Shown here piece after piece: positions 34,928-43,917 of a stretch of DNA of 64,000 nucleotides. The stretch comes from Oscillospiraceae bacterium (GTDB lineage: Bacteria; Bacillota; Clostridia; Oscillospirales; Acutalibacteraceae). The stretch spans positions 85,753 to 149,752 of the forward strand of contig SVQA01000006.1 of the NCBI GenBank assembly GCA_015065545.1, in the 5' to 3' direction. The notes under the pieces were generated by a model that did not search any database, was not told the DNA's origin, and was given only the letters and a program-made list of their open reading frames with translations. Each line of letters starts with the position of its first letter. Positions within the stretch are counted from its first letter, which is position 1. A program made the translations under genes and the position numbers.

Positions 34928-36715
34928 TTATATTTTTATATCATAACCTGCCACATATTTCTGTATTGTGGTAGCATCGTTAATTCTAATTTCCGGTGTA
35001 CCGGCTACATCTGCGGCATTCTCCTGAATCTGCTCAAGGGTAACAAGATTTGCAAGATATTTCTGGATAAGCGTTGCATCCTTAACCGAAATCTTACCAT
35101 CACCATCAACATCACCTCTTGAGTAGGGCGATACATCGCCGTCAAGAATACCAATCATAAGGCCCTTCTCCTTTGCGTATGCAATTGCAGCAGAGTCTTT
35201 GTTTGCATAGATTATAACCCAAGGACAAAGACTGTACTCGGTTACCATGTGGCAGTTAATATAAGTATTGTAGCCTATGGAGTACTGCGACAGATAGGTT
35301 ACATTATCGGGAATTGTAATTCGTGTTAAGCTCTGACAATCGCCAAAAGCCACATCTGCTATATAATTTACTTTTGAGCCAAACTCAACTGATCTCAGGT
35401 CAACACATCCATAAAATGCACCGCGATGAATTTCGGTAACACTATCGGGAATTACCATATATCGAAGTTCTACACAACCCTTGAAGCAATTCTGTTCTAT
35501 AACAGAAAGTTTTTCGGATAATGTAACATTTATAAGACTTTTGCAGTCCATGAAAGCTTCTGTGCCAAGTTCTTTTACAGTGTTGGGCATTACAAGATAC
35601 TCAAGATTTGTACAGTTAATAAAGGCACGGCCGCCGATTCTTTCAAGCCCATCAGGAAGGGTAACCTCCCTGAGAGAACGACAATTCTCAAAGGCATAGT
35701 CTCCCAGATTTTTTACACTGCTTCCAACGCAAACGGTCTCAAGATTGTCACAGTTCGCAAAGAGACCACCGCTAATGCTTATAAGTCCGTCGCCCAAGGT
35801 AACTACCTCAAGGTTGTCACAATTAACAAAAGCACTTGCTTCTATATCGGTTACTGTATCAGGAATCGAAAGATACTCAAAATTGCAACCGGTAAAAGCA
35901 TTTTTCTCTATAAGTTCCAGACCTTCAGGTAAAGTTATTTCATCAAGGCTGCTGCAACCTGCAAAGGCATATTGTCCGATTTTCTTAACGGTATTCGCTA
36001 CCTTATATGTATTGTCTGCTTTTGCACGAGGATAAAGTAAGATTTCGGTTTGCTCTTTGTTCATCAGAACTCCGTCAACAGCACTATAGTATAGATTATC
36101 CCGTGCTACAGTAATTTCTTTGAAGTTTTTGTTACCCGAAAAAACACAATTTCCAATCTGACGGATATGTGCAGGAATCTCAAAGCTCTCAAAATCGCAG
36201 GAATTAAAAAGCGAATCGGGAATAACAATAACCTTTTCAGGAATATTGATGGATTTGAGCTTACTGCAAAGCTCAAAAGCACCGTTTCCTATACTCTCAA
36301 GACTATCGGGTAACACGATGCTTTCCAGTTTTTCACATTCTGCAAAGGCTGATTCACCGATTTTTTTAAGTCCCTCGTTGAGAGTAATCTCTTCAATACC
36401 AAGTCCCCAAAAAGCACCCCAATGAATTTCAGCAACAGTTGAGGGCAGAGTAATAGATTTTACATTCTCTCCCCACTCCATTGAGCCGCTGCCGGAAATA
36501 TCCGTTACTGGATAACCTCCCAAAGTTTCGGGAATAACGATATGAATTTCTTCGCCTCTGTAAGCTGTAAAAACAGCTGTGCCCTCGTCAGTTACATAGT
36601 AATCAAAACCATCCTCCTGACCATAGCTGTATGCATTTGCCGATAAAGTAGGTATCGCACTAAAAACCATTAGTGCAACAAGGACTGCCGATAGTATTTT
36701 TCTCAGTTTTTTCAA
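34928..36715 (-). CDS. secreted BspA-like LRR_5 protein with C-terminal dockerin
   Basis: 595 residues. Signal peptide (about 1-27), then about 20 LRR_5 repeats (about 60-490) with units such as 'AFAECEKLESIVLPDSLESIG'-type spacing, and a dockerin at about 533-595. The first dockerin Ca loop is canonical (DVDGDGKISVKDAT); the second (DVAGTPEIRINDAT) has lost two Asp ligands, so Ca binding there may be impaired. Larger relative of the LRR/dockerin protein at 1291-2730 but without the Ser/Thr/Pro linker. Predicted cell-surface complex component; ligand unknown. Confidence 0.9.
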   Translation of the reverse strand: MKKLRKILSAVLVALMVFSAIPTLSANAYSYGQEDGFDYYVTDEGTAVFTAYRGEEIHIVIPETLGGYPVTDISGSGSMEWGENVKSITLPSTVAEIHWGAFWGLGIEEITLNEGLKKIGESAFAECEKLESIVLPDSLESIGNGAFELCSKLKSINIPEKVIVIPDSLFNSCDFESFEIPAHIRQIGNCVFSGNKNFKEITVARDNLYYSAVDGVLMNKEQTEILLYPRAKADNTYKVANTVKKIGQYAFAGCSSLDEITLPEGLELIEKNAFTGCNFEYLSIPDTVTDIEASAFVNCDNLEVVTLGDGLISISGGLFANCDNLETVCVGSSVKNLGDYAFENCRSLREVTLPDGLERIGGRAFINCTNLEYLVMPNTVKELGTEAFMDCKSLINVTLSEKLSVIEQNCFKGCVELRYMVIPDSVTEIHRGAFYGCVDLRSVEFGSKVNYIADVAFGDCQSLTRITIPDNVTYLSQYSIGYNTYINCHMVTEYSLCPWVIIYANKDSAAIAYAKEKGLMIGILDGDVSPYSRGDVDGDGKISVKDATLIQKYLANLVTLEQIQENAADVAGTPEIRINDATTIQKYVAGYDIKI

Positions 36716-36846
36716 ATTAATCTCTCCTTTACTGAATATAATAAAACACGTCCCGTGTTTTTCCTTTCACTATTTAGACGAAATAAAAGCAAAAAACTCA
36801 CACAATATTTTTAGTATTTAGGGATAATATTATTAAAATAACAACA

Positions 36847-36879
36847 ATAAAGAAAAAGACACATTCCAAAGAATGTGCC
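36847..36879 (-). terminator. intrinsic terminator of the M23-like gene
   Basis: GACACATTC CAAA GAATGTGCC (36858-36866, 36871-36879), one mismatch, then TTTTTCTTT on the minus strand. Confidence 0.8.
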
Positions 36880-36914
36880 TTCTCCTGGGGTTGCTATATC
36901 ACTTAAAAATTATC

Positions 36915-38060
36915 TTAGAAAAGATCAAGCAAAAATTCGGGATTAAGCAAATCTCTGCGTCTGTTGTATTTTGAGCCGGAAACATAATCATAAGTTGATT
37001 TATTGGATGCATTGGAAAGCTTACCGGATGCAGTACCCATATAAAGCTCAAGATGAAGCATTGTGTCTCCGCCTATGTTGCTTTTTGCGATAGTTGCAAT
37101 CTGCTGGCCCTGTTTAACTGTTGCGCCCTTACGCAGGTTTGTGCTAATCTCGCAATATCTTGCAATAGTGCCATCTGCGTGCTGAACAGCTATAGCCTGC
37201 ATTCCGCCGTAGAAGTTAGAGCTATACTCCACAACCTTACCTGCCTGCATTGCGTACACAGGAACGCCTTTTCCGTTTTTAAAGTGGAAATCAATACCTG
37301 CGTGTGCTCTATTGCCCGAATCTCTTCTTGCACCAAAATAACGAGGTGCGCTCTTAACTTTGTAAAAATTAGTCTGCTTAAGAGGTGCTACCCAAGTATC
37401 AAGTGCTCTTGCTTCAAAAGCCTTTACGATGTCTTCTGTAACCTTAAATTTATTGGAAACCAAAGTCTTTGTAGTTCCGGATGCATCAGTTGCCTTTACG
37501 ACAAAGTTGTATGTACCTGCTGCAAGTGATCCAAATTTAATATACTTATCAACGCTGCTGATATTATAGGATTTTGCGTTGGGTTTTACTGTCTTAACCT
37601 GAGCAGTTGCTGTGCCGTTTGTTTTATATACACCTACTGTAACAGAGGTAATCTTGTAATCCGAAGTAATCTTACCCTTTATGGAATAAGATTTACCCTG
37701 AATCAAGGACACGGGGTCGTAATTACCAGAGCCTATCTTCAGACTGCTCTTTGAGGAGTTGTATGCTTTCTCAAGAGCCGCCCAGGTGTTCTTACCTACA
37801 ATACCATCAACGGTAAGCTTTTGGTCTTTCTGGAAGTTCTTAACGGCTTTCTCTGTGCCGCTACCGAAAATTCCATCAACCGTAAGCCCTGCATTGTCAA
37901 CCTTGTTGAGCATGGTCTGCAGAGTTTTTACATCTGAACCCTTAGAGCCTTTTTTGACAGTACTGTAAGAAGCCGCCGAAACAGAAAGTCCGGAAACCAC
38001 AAATGTACCCGCCAGCATAATAACTGCAAGCAGTATTGCCAATAATCTCTTAAACTTCAT
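36915..38060 (-). CDS. peptidoglycan-binding M23-family protein with variant active site
   Basis: 381 residues from the ATG at 38060, 8 bases after AAGGAG. Signal peptide (about 1-30), one PG_binding_1 domain (about 40-95: VKTLQTMLNKV, AVKNFQKDQKLTVDG), a beta-rich linker domain (about 115-215), and an M23 fold (about 245-381). The first zinc motif HAGIDF is kept. The other two catalytic positions differ: the usual YAHLS is RYCEIS and HLHFE is MLHLE. Zinc ligands are thus probably kept while both catalytic His residues are lost. I recall a natural M23 subgroup with a similar 'YGEI...MLHFE' pattern, so this may be an alternative enzyme type or a binding protein. Confidence 0.82.
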   Translation of the reverse strand: MKFKRLLAILLAVIMLAGTFVVSGLSVSAASYSTVKKGSKGSDVKTLQTMLNKVDNAGLTVDGIFGSGTEKAVKNFQKDQKLTVDGIVGKNTWAALEKAYNSSKSSLKIGSGNYDPVSLIQGKSYSIKGKITSDYKITSVTVGVYKTNGTATAQVKTVKPNAKSYNISSVDKYIKFGSLAAGTYNFVVKATDASGTTKTLVSNKFKVTEDIVKAFEARALDTWVAPLKQTNFYKVKSAPRYFGARRDSGNRAHAGIDFHFKNGKGVPVYAMQAGKVVEYSSNFYGGMQAIAVQHADGTIARYCEISTNLRKGATVKQGQQIATIAKSNIGGDTMLHLELYMGTASGKLSNASNKSTYDYVSGSKYNRRRDLLNPEFLLDLF

Positions 38061-38279
38061 ACAATTCACTCCTTTATTATCATAATAATAAGATACTCCT
38101 ATATTACGCTAAAGTCAAGTATTTTTTTTACTATATGTTAATAATAATGTGCAATTGTTAATAACTTGTATGTAAAAAACAACAATATCAACAAAAAAAG
38201 AGGTTTTCAAAAGCAAAACCACAACAAACAACAACTTTGAATCACATTAAATCAAGAAAAATTAAAAGCCGTATAAATC

Positions 38280-38308
38280 TTGACAGCATAAAAAAATAGG
38301 AGTAAAAT
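38280..38308 (+). promoter_or_regulatory. promoter of the mgtE leader
   Basis: -35 TTGACA (38280-38285), 17-bp spacer, -10 TAAAAT (38303-38308). This predicts an untranslated leader of about 210 nt. The stretch 38070-38279 is AT-rich with nothing recognisable. Confidence 0.6.
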
Positions 38309-38365
38309 TATTTTTTAGAGTAAACTTATTTTGCTCTTTCTATATTATATTATTGTGAGGTGAAA

Positions 38366-38518
38366 GTTAATGGACGCAGGAAGTAGTACCGGCACTGTTC
38401 CCGGGCGAAGTTGCACTAATTCTTTTATTCGCAGTGCTTTCACTGCGTACATTACCTTAGCACTTTAAAAACCCCGGAACCGTGTCTTTTTACTTCCGCC
38501 TATTAATTTTAGGAGGAA
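38366..38518 (+). promoter_or_regulatory. structured leader of mgtE, candidate metal-responsive riboswitch
   Basis: The leader can fold extensively. TAATGGACGCAG (near 38368) pairs with CTGCGTACATTA further on, with one mismatch, closing a domain that holds a GCACT / AGTGC hairpin. GGCACTGTTCCCGGG can pair with the later CCCCGGAACCGTGTC (13 of 15), a competing long-range helix. Just before the gene, TTCCGCCT / AGGAGGAA (38494-38501, 38511-38518) buries the ribosome binding site. I do not see the M-box (ykoK) consensus, so the class is unassigned. Position before an Mg2+ transporter suggests cation control; this is inference. Confidence 0.5.
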
Positions 38519-38524
38519 AAGACT

Positions 38525-39901
38525 ATGGAAAGGAATTATGTAACTGTCGATGTTACTATCGGCAAGCTCCTTGACGAGAAAAAATACAAAACTCTCAAGG
38601 ACATCCTCAGCACAATGAATGCCTACGACATTGCTGTGCTTTTGGAGGATATGCACGACTCAAAGATTCAACTTCTTTTCAGAATGCTGCCCAAAGAGCT
38701 TGCTGCTGATGTTTTCGTTGAAATGGACGAAGAAACTCAGGAGTTTCTCATCAAGGGCTTCTCTGATGCTGAGCTTAAAGAGGTTATCGGCGAACTTTCT
38801 GCCGATGATGCTGTTGATATTATCGAGGAAATGCCTGCAAACGTTGTAAAGCGTATTCTCCGTCAGGCAGACCCCGAAACAAGAAAACAAATCAACGAAC
38901 TATTAAAATATCCCGATGACTGCGCGGGCTCCATTATGACAACGGAGTTTGTATCGCTGCGGCCCAATATGACGGTTGAGGAAGCTATCAAGCGAATCCG
39001 CCGTACAGGTGTTGACAAGGAAACAATTTACACCTGTTATGTTGTAGCCAGTGACGGCAAGCTCATCGGTATCACCACCATCAAAGACCTGCTTCTTGCA
39101 GAAGAGGACGAAGTCATCGAGTCTTTGATGGAAACAAACGTTATCTCTGTGGGCACTCTTGACGACCAGGAGCTTGTTGCCCAGACCATCAACAACTACG
39201 ACTTCCTGGCTCTGCCTGTTGTAGATACAGAAAACAGACTCGTTGGTATCGTTACCATCGACGATGCTGTTGATGTTATGGTTGAAGAAACCACCGAGGA
39301 TATTCAGAAGATGGCGGCTATCGCCTCCACCGACAAGCCCTACACAAGAGTGGGTGTTTTTGAAACCCTGTGGCATCGTGTCCCTTGGTTATTACTTCTT
39401 ATGATATCCTCAACTTTTACGGGTATAATAATCGCAGGCTACGAAGAAAGACTTGCAGGCTCTCTGATTCTCACAGCGTTCATTCCTATGCTGATGGGTA
39501 CAGGCGGTAACGCAGGCAGTCAGTCCTCGGTTACTATTATCCGAAGCTTATCCCTTGACGAAATTGAATTCAAGGATATTTTCTGGGTTATGTTCAAAGA
39601 ATGCCGTGTATCCATCCTTTGCGGTATAATACTCGGTGCAGTAAACTTCGGAAAAATCCTTCTTATCGATGGCTGGATGCTCCACAACGACGAAATAACC
39701 GTTTGGATTTCCCTTGTAGTAAGCTTAACCCTTGTTGTCACCATAATCGTTGCAAAGATCATCGGATGCTCTCTGCCTATGATTGCAAAGAAGCTTCATC
39801 TAGACCCTGCGGTTATGGCAAGCCCCTTCATTACAACTATCGTCGATGTAGTTTCCCTGCTTGTATATTTCTGGATAGCCACTTCTATACTCCATATATA
39901 A
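38525..39901 (+). CDS. mgtE: magnesium transporter MgtE
   Basis: 458 residues. N-terminal superhelical MgtE_N domain (about 1-130, DAVDIIEEMPANVVKRIL), tandem CBS domains (about 135-255; IMTTEFVSLRPNMTVEEA, then LPVVDTENRLVGIVTIDD), a plug helix, and five transmembrane helices (about 285-458) with the pore motif MLMGTGGNAGSQSS. A homodimeric Mg2+ channel gated by Mg2+ binding to the cytosolic domains. Both the protein and, probably, its leader sense cations. Lipase gene follows 14 bp downstream. Confidence 0.95.
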   Translation: MERNYVTVDVTIGKLLDEKKYKTLKDILSTMNAYDIAVLLEDMHDSKIQLLFRMLPKELAADVFVEMDEETQEFLIKGFSDAELKEVIGELSADDAVDIIEEMPANVVKRILRQADPETRKQINELLKYPDDCAGSIMTTEFVSLRPNMTVEEAIKRIRRTGVDKETIYTCYVVASDGKLIGITTIKDLLLAEEDEVIESLMETNVISVGTLDDQELVAQTINNYDFLALPVVDTENRLVGIVTIDDAVDVMVEETTEDIQKMAAIASTDKPYTRVGVFETLWHRVPWLLLLMISSTFTGIIIAGYEERLAGSLILTAFIPMLMGTGGNAGSQSSVTIIRSLSLDEIEFKDIFWVMFKECRVSILCGIILGAVNFGKILLIDGWMLHNDEITVWISLVVSLTLVVTIIVAKIIGCSLPMIAKKLHLDPAVMASPFITTIVDVVSLLVYFWIATSILHI

Positions 39902-39915
39902 AAGAGGTCATCCGG

Positions 39916-41109
39916 TTGAAAAGAACAAATATCCTGTTTCTTATTGCCGCAGCGGCTCTCTCTATGAGTCTCTGCGGTATATTTTTTTACAGCGACACAA
40001 GAGTGGCAACCACAGCTCCCTGCATAAGCGAAGTAATTACCGATGCTGAGTTTAAAAGAGAAACCGCTCTTGATTATTTATCCCTTTGCTCTCTTGCTTA
40101 TGATAGCGAAGAAATCACCAAGGAGCTGGCTGCCAGAGGTTACGGTGAAATTGAATACAAAGAAAAAAAGCAGGAAACAAACTACTCCAACGGCATTGCC
40201 TTTGCAATAGGCTATAAAAAGAATGAAGCAAACTATGTATGTATTGCAATAAGAGGTACAAAAGCAAAAGAATGGTACTCTAATTTTCAGATTGGCGAGA
40301 GTGCTGAACATGCAGGATTCTCGGCGGCAACAGATTATGTTATGAAACAGACCGAGGACTACCTTCGTGAGCACAACATAGATAAAAGCAACACAATAAT
40401 GCAGATAACAGGTCACTCCCGAGGGGGTGCTGTTGCAAACCTCTGTGCAAAACGAATGCTTGAAAAAGGAGATTTCGGCTTTGTGTCTGCATACACCTTT
40501 GCTTGCCCTGCTACTACCACCTCTGAGGACACGAATAATCCTCTGTATAAAAGCATTTATAATATTATAAACCCTGAAGATTTTATATGCTGTATTCCCC
40601 TACCCGATTGGAACTATAAGCGATACGGTACCGACCTTTATCTGCCAAAGAAGGGAGATGAAAACTATTATGACCTCTATCGCAGTATGCAGGATAAATT
40701 CTTTGAAACCACTCAAAGCTCCCATAGAGGTTATCCTGACGGCGACAGAGATGTAAAAAGATTTATTGAAGCGGTAAGCAAGATTTCTCCCACCGTTTCC
40801 GATTACTATCAAAAAGAAATAAGCCTTTTCCCTCACAAAATCACCATGTATCAATATATGCAGAGTGCCGCCGCATTTTTAAGCAATGAGCAAAATCTCT
40901 CTGACGGAATGATCCTTTTAAGTTCAGGTACATCCCCTGTGTTTTCTGTATTGGCGGATTTCATAACACAAGGTATTTCACTTGACAGTATGGAGGGTAT
41001 TGATATTACTTCAAGTGCTATGGGCTGTGCCCACACCTATGAAACCTACAACGCATGGCTTGAGGTTCTTCCCGACTCTTATTTTGAAAATAACATGCAA
41101 AAAGAATAA
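39916..41109 (+). CDS. class 3 lipase family protein
   Basis: 397 residues from the TTG at 39916 after AAAGAGGT; the frame is open far upstream but overlaps mgtE. An N-terminal hydrophobic signal/anchor (about 4-24), then an alpha/beta-hydrolase with the class 3 lipase motif ITGHSRGGAVANL (nucleophile Ser), preceded by VCIAIRGTKAKEW (oxyanion strand). The catalytic Asp is probably in NPEDFICCIPLPDW, and the His further on. Exported or membrane-tethered esterase/lipase; substrate unknown. Likely co-transcribed with mgtE. Confidence 0.83.
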   Translation: MKRTNILFLIAAAALSMSLCGIFFYSDTRVATTAPCISEVITDAEFKRETALDYLSLCSLAYDSEEITKELAARGYGEIEYKEKKQETNYSNGIAFAIGYKKNEANYVCIAIRGTKAKEWYSNFQIGESAEHAGFSAATDYVMKQTEDYLREHNIDKSNTIMQITGHSRGGAVANLCAKRMLEKGDFGFVSAYTFACPATTTSEDTNNPLYKSIYNIINPEDFICCIPLPDWNYKRYGTDLYLPKKGDENYYDLYRSMQDKFFETTQSSHRGYPDGDRDVKRFIEAVSKISPTVSDYYQKEISLFPHKITMYQYMQSAAAFLSNEQNLSDGMILLSSGTSPVFSVLADFITQGISLDSMEGIDITSSAMGCAHTYETYNAWLEVLPDSYFENNMQKE

Positions 41110-41163
41110 ATCAGCACCCATAGTCAATACTAAACAAAAAACTGATGTGTAGGTGCAGAAGAT

Positions 41164-42114
41164 ATGAATCAAAAAAGCAAAAAGATCGTGCTTATAGGCA
41201 CGGGTATGGTAGGAATGAGCTTTGCTTATGCATCGCTTAACCAGAACATCTGTGATGAACTTGTGCTTATTGATATTGACAAGCTCAAAGCTGCCGGAGA
41301 AGCTATGGACCTTAATCACGGACTTGCATTTTCACGAACAAGTATGAAGATTTATGCAGGAGAATACTCTGATTGCAAAGATGCAGACATAGTAGTAATA
41401 TGTGCTGGCGTTAATCAGAAGCCAAAGGAATCACGACTTGATCTGCTTCAGGGAAACGCAGAGGTTTTCAGAACCATTGTACCGCCCGTGGTTAAAAGCG
41501 GATTCTCGGGAATCTTCCTTGTAGCTACAAACCCGGTAGACGTTATGACAAGGATAACTTACGCTTTGTCAGGCTTCGAAAGCTCAAAGGTTATCGGCAC
41601 AGGCACCACCCTCGACACAGCAAGGCTTCGCTATCTTTTGGGAGAATACTTTAACCTCGACCCACGTAACGTGCATGCTTATGTTATCGGCGAGCATGGC
41701 GACAGTGAATTCACCCCCTGGTCTCAGGCTTTTCTTGCCACAAAACCCGTACTCAACGTACTTGAAGACAATCCTCACAAATTTTCTTTTGGGGACCTTG
41801 AGAATATAAATATCAAGGTAAGAAATGCCGCACAGGAAATAATCAAAGCAAAAAAAGCCACCTACTACGGAATAGGTATGTCTATCACCCGAATCGCAAG
41901 AGCTATTCTTAACAATGAACAAAGTGTGCTCACAGTATCAGGCAAGCTCTCGGGCGAATACGGACTTCACGACGTGTTTCTCGGAAACCCTTGCATAATT
42001 TCAAGAGAAGGTGCAAATCGGAGCATAGAGCTTACATTGGAAGAATCAGAGCTTGAAAATCTCAGAAAATCCTACAGTATTCTTGACACTTGCTACAAAG
42101 AACTTAATATATAG
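41164..42114 (+). CDS. ldh: L-lactate dehydrogenase
   Basis: 316 residues. NAD-binding loop VLIGTGMVGMSFAY, substrate Arg in the mobile loop (NQKPKESRLDLLQ), LVATNPVDVMT, catalytic His in GEHGDSE. Reduces pyruvate to L-lactate to recycle NADH in fermentation. 54 bp after the lipase gene on the same strand; AGGTG-like site near the ATG. Confidence 0.94.
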   Translation: MNQKSKKIVLIGTGMVGMSFAYASLNQNICDELVLIDIDKLKAAGEAMDLNHGLAFSRTSMKIYAGEYSDCKDADIVVICAGVNQKPKESRLDLLQGNAEVFRTIVPPVVKSGFSGIFLVATNPVDVMTRITYALSGFESSKVIGTGTTLDTARLRYLLGEYFNLDPRNVHAYVIGEHGDSEFTPWSQAFLATKPVLNVLEDNPHKFSFGDLENINIKVRNAAQEIIKAKKATYYGIGMSITRIARAILNNEQSVLTVSGKLSGEYGLHDVFLGNPCIISREGANRSIELTLEESELENLRKSYSILDTCYKELNI

Positions 42115-42183
42115 AAGTCTGCTCCCTAATAAAACTTTTCTCTGCGACACATATTCAAAATAAGATGTTAACACATTGTTCAC

Positions 42184-42212
42184 TTGCAACAAAGAGCCTT
42201 TAATGATAAAAT
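42184..42212 (+). promoter_or_regulatory. promoter of the zinc-ribbon protein gene
   Basis: -35 TTGCAA (42184-42189), 17-bp spacer, -10 TAAAAT (42207-42212). Confidence 0.45.
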
Positions 42213-42242
42213 AAAGCCATAACATTTACGGAGAGAATTTAG

Positions 42243-42650
42243 ATGAACGGTTTTTTTAACAGGGTACAAAGATTTATGACAGGCAGAAACGGTTTCGACA
42301 GATTCAACCGATTCCTTTTTGCCCTTTACATAATTCTTTCCATTGTATCAATTTTTGTTTATTCATTTATATACTACCTTATTCAGCTCACCTTTGCGGG
42401 ATATATAGTGTTCCGCACACTTTCCAAGGACCTTTATCACAGGACAAGAGAAAATATGCGTTACATTAAGATTTCTGATGCAGTAAAAGCCTTCTTTATT
42501 CGCCAGAAAAACAAAGTAAGAGACCGCAAAACCCACAAATATATAAGATGCAAACACTGCAAAGCACAGCTTCGTGTAAAACGCAGAAAAGGCAAGCACA
42601 ATGTCCGCTGTCCCAAATGCCGACAGGAGTTTTCTGTTAAAATAAGATAA
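42243..42650 (+). CDS. small membrane protein with C-terminal zinc ribbon
   Basis: 135 residues. One or two hydrophobic helices (about 24-58), a basic cytoplasmic middle (FFIRQKNKVRDRKTHKYI), and a zinc ribbon at the end (CKHCKAQLRV, then VRCPKCRQEFSV). It has the same plan as the 9518-9832 protein (membrane part, then two CxxC pairs) but no clear sequence similarity. Function unknown; conserved-looking in Oscillospiraceae by memory. Confidence 0.75.
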   Translation: MNGFFNRVQRFMTGRNGFDRFNRFLFALYIILSIVSIFVYSFIYYLIQLTFAGYIVFRTLSKDLYHRTRENMRYIKISDAVKAFFIRQKNKVRDRKTHKYIRCKHCKAQLRVKRRKGKHNVRCPKCRQEFSVKIR

Positions 42651-42657
42651 TAAGAAA

Positions 42658-42694
42658 AAATGCTTACTCATCAAAAGACGAGTAAGCATTTTTC
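42658..42694. terminator. bidirectional terminator
   Basis: 12-bp stem AAATGCTTACTC / GAGTAAGCATTT (42658-42669, 42680-42691) with T/A-rich flanks, between convergent genes. Confidence 0.85.
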
Positions 42695-42707
42695 ATATTA
42701 TATTAAC

Positions 42708-43652
42708 TTAAGCCTGTACAGTTGTAAGGAGAAGATACGCAGTGTAGCCGCAGTATCCTAAAACAGAAGCGGCACCTACCACCCTGCCCATACCTTTTTT
42801 AATAAGACAGGCAACAAATACAAAAGCGGTAACCCCAATAAGAATACCGATATTGATAAGACCGTTTGTATCAACGGGAATAGGAGTAATTGAAGAGGAA
42901 AGGCCCAGAATCAGCATAATATTAAAAATATTTGAGCCGATTACATTGCCGAGAGCCAGACCGCTCTCGCCCTTCCTTGCTGCAACAATGCTTGTTACAA
43001 GCTCGGGCAGGCTTGTGCCGATTGCGATAATAGTAAGACCAATGAAGGTTTCAGACCATCCAAGAGCCTTTGCAATCTCTGTAGCATTATCAACAACCAT
43101 ATCACCGCCGAAGATTACAGCTGCAAGACCGCCTACAATAGCCACAACACTCCAAAACGGCTTCATTGTTTTTACATCATCGTCTGTCTGTGTTTCTCTG
43201 TTCTTGAAAGCAACATAGAGAATGAATGCAATATATGCTACAAAGCAAATAAGCATCAGGATGCCGTTGAGTCTTGTGAAGGTCATACTTGTAAGTGCCA
43301 TAAGGAAAAGTACAACAGTCACTACAAGATTCACAGGAAAATCACGATGCAGCAGTTCTTTTTCAATCTTGTAAGGCTTGATTACAGCACAAGTACCTGC
43401 AACCACCAGAAGATTAAAGATATTGGAACCGATTACGTTGCTTATGGCAATTTCGTTTGAGCCCTGCAAACCTGCGGTAATACTTACTGCCGCCTCCGGT
43501 GCACTTGTGCCCATAGCCACAACGGTGAGTCCGATTACAAAACCGGGAATGCCGATAAGTTTTGCCACCGACGAGCTTCCGTCAACAAAGAAGTCAGCAC
43601 CCTTTATGAGCAGTATAAATCCCACAAGCAAAAGCAAAATGTGTAGAAACAT
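42708..43652 (-). CDS. CaxA/YrbG-type calcium/sodium (cation) antiporter
   Basis: 314 residues from the ATG at 43652, right after CAGGAGGAA; a longer open frame would start inside the riboswitch and is rejected. Two inverted repeats of five helices, each with the alpha-repeat signature: GLTVVAMGTSAPEAAVSI with GSNEIAISNVIGSNIFNLLV, and GLTIIAIGTSLPELVTSI with GLALGNVIGSNIFNIM. These Glu/Asn residues bind the cation. Although annotated as Ca2+/Na+ exchangers, a family member under a yybP-ykoY riboswitch probably exports Mn2+ or handles Ca2+ in response to Mn2+. Confidence 0.92.
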   Translation of the reverse strand: MFLHILLLLVGFILLIKGADFFVDGSSSVAKLIGIPGFVIGLTVVAMGTSAPEAAVSITAGLQGSNEIAISNVIGSNIFNLLVVAGTCAVIKPYKIEKELLHRDFPVNLVVTVVLFLMALTSMTFTRLNGILMLICFVAYIAFILYVAFKNRETQTDDDVKTMKPFWSVVAIVGGLAAVIFGGDMVVDNATEIAKALGWSETFIGLTIIAIGTSLPELVTSIVAARKGESGLALGNVIGSNIFNIMLILGLSSSITPIPVDTNGLINIGILIGVTAFVFVACLIKKGMGRVVGAASVLGYCGYTAYLLLTTVQA

Positions 43653-43691
43653 TTTTAAATTCCTCCTGAAACATAATTCTTTGAGTGCAAT

Positions 43692-43826
43692 AAAAAAAGA
43701 CCTATACTGCACCCGTGTGCAGTAAAAGTCTCGTAACAAACCGGTGAGTTCGGGTAAAGTCCGGAATTTAATTCGTGATGACGAACCATACCACAGCTAT
43801 TGCTGTAACTACTCCCTTTTACCTTT
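43692..43826 (-). promoter_or_regulatory. yybP-ykoY (manganese) riboswitch with terminator
   Basis: Minus-strand leader of the antiporter gene. It shows the family blocks in order: AAAGGGAGTAG (5' end near 43826), GGTTCGTCATCACG, CCGGACTTTACCCG, CACCGGTTTGTTACGAGACTT. It ends in a terminator whose arms are AGAC...ACTGCAC and GTGCAGT...GTCT, followed by TTTTTTT (43692-43731). Known members bind Mn2+ and turn on exporters by opening the terminator. Matches by memory of the consensus. Confidence 0.85.
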
Positions 43827-43876
43827 GTTATTTTAATATATGCACCAGAAAATGTCAATCAATTTACCCGACAAAA

Positions 43877-43903
43877 AACACCCCGAAAAATCGGGGTGTT
43901 TTG
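43877..43903 (-). terminator. intrinsic terminator of glnA
   Basis: 10-bp stem AACACCCCGA / TCGGGGTGTT (43877-43886, 43891-43900), with T-rich sequence on the minus strand. Confidence 0.85.
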
Positions 43904-43917
43904 TATAAAGATATAAA

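Noticed and set aside
38310..38524. M-box (ykoK) riboswitch call for the mgtE leader
   Set aside because: The conserved M-box blocks I remember (GGTGAGGCTCCT, CTGCCC) are not present; left as unassigned leader.
43652..43739. Longer antiporter start at 43739
   Set aside because: Would start inside the yybP-ykoY riboswitch terminator; the 43652 ATG has AGGAGG.
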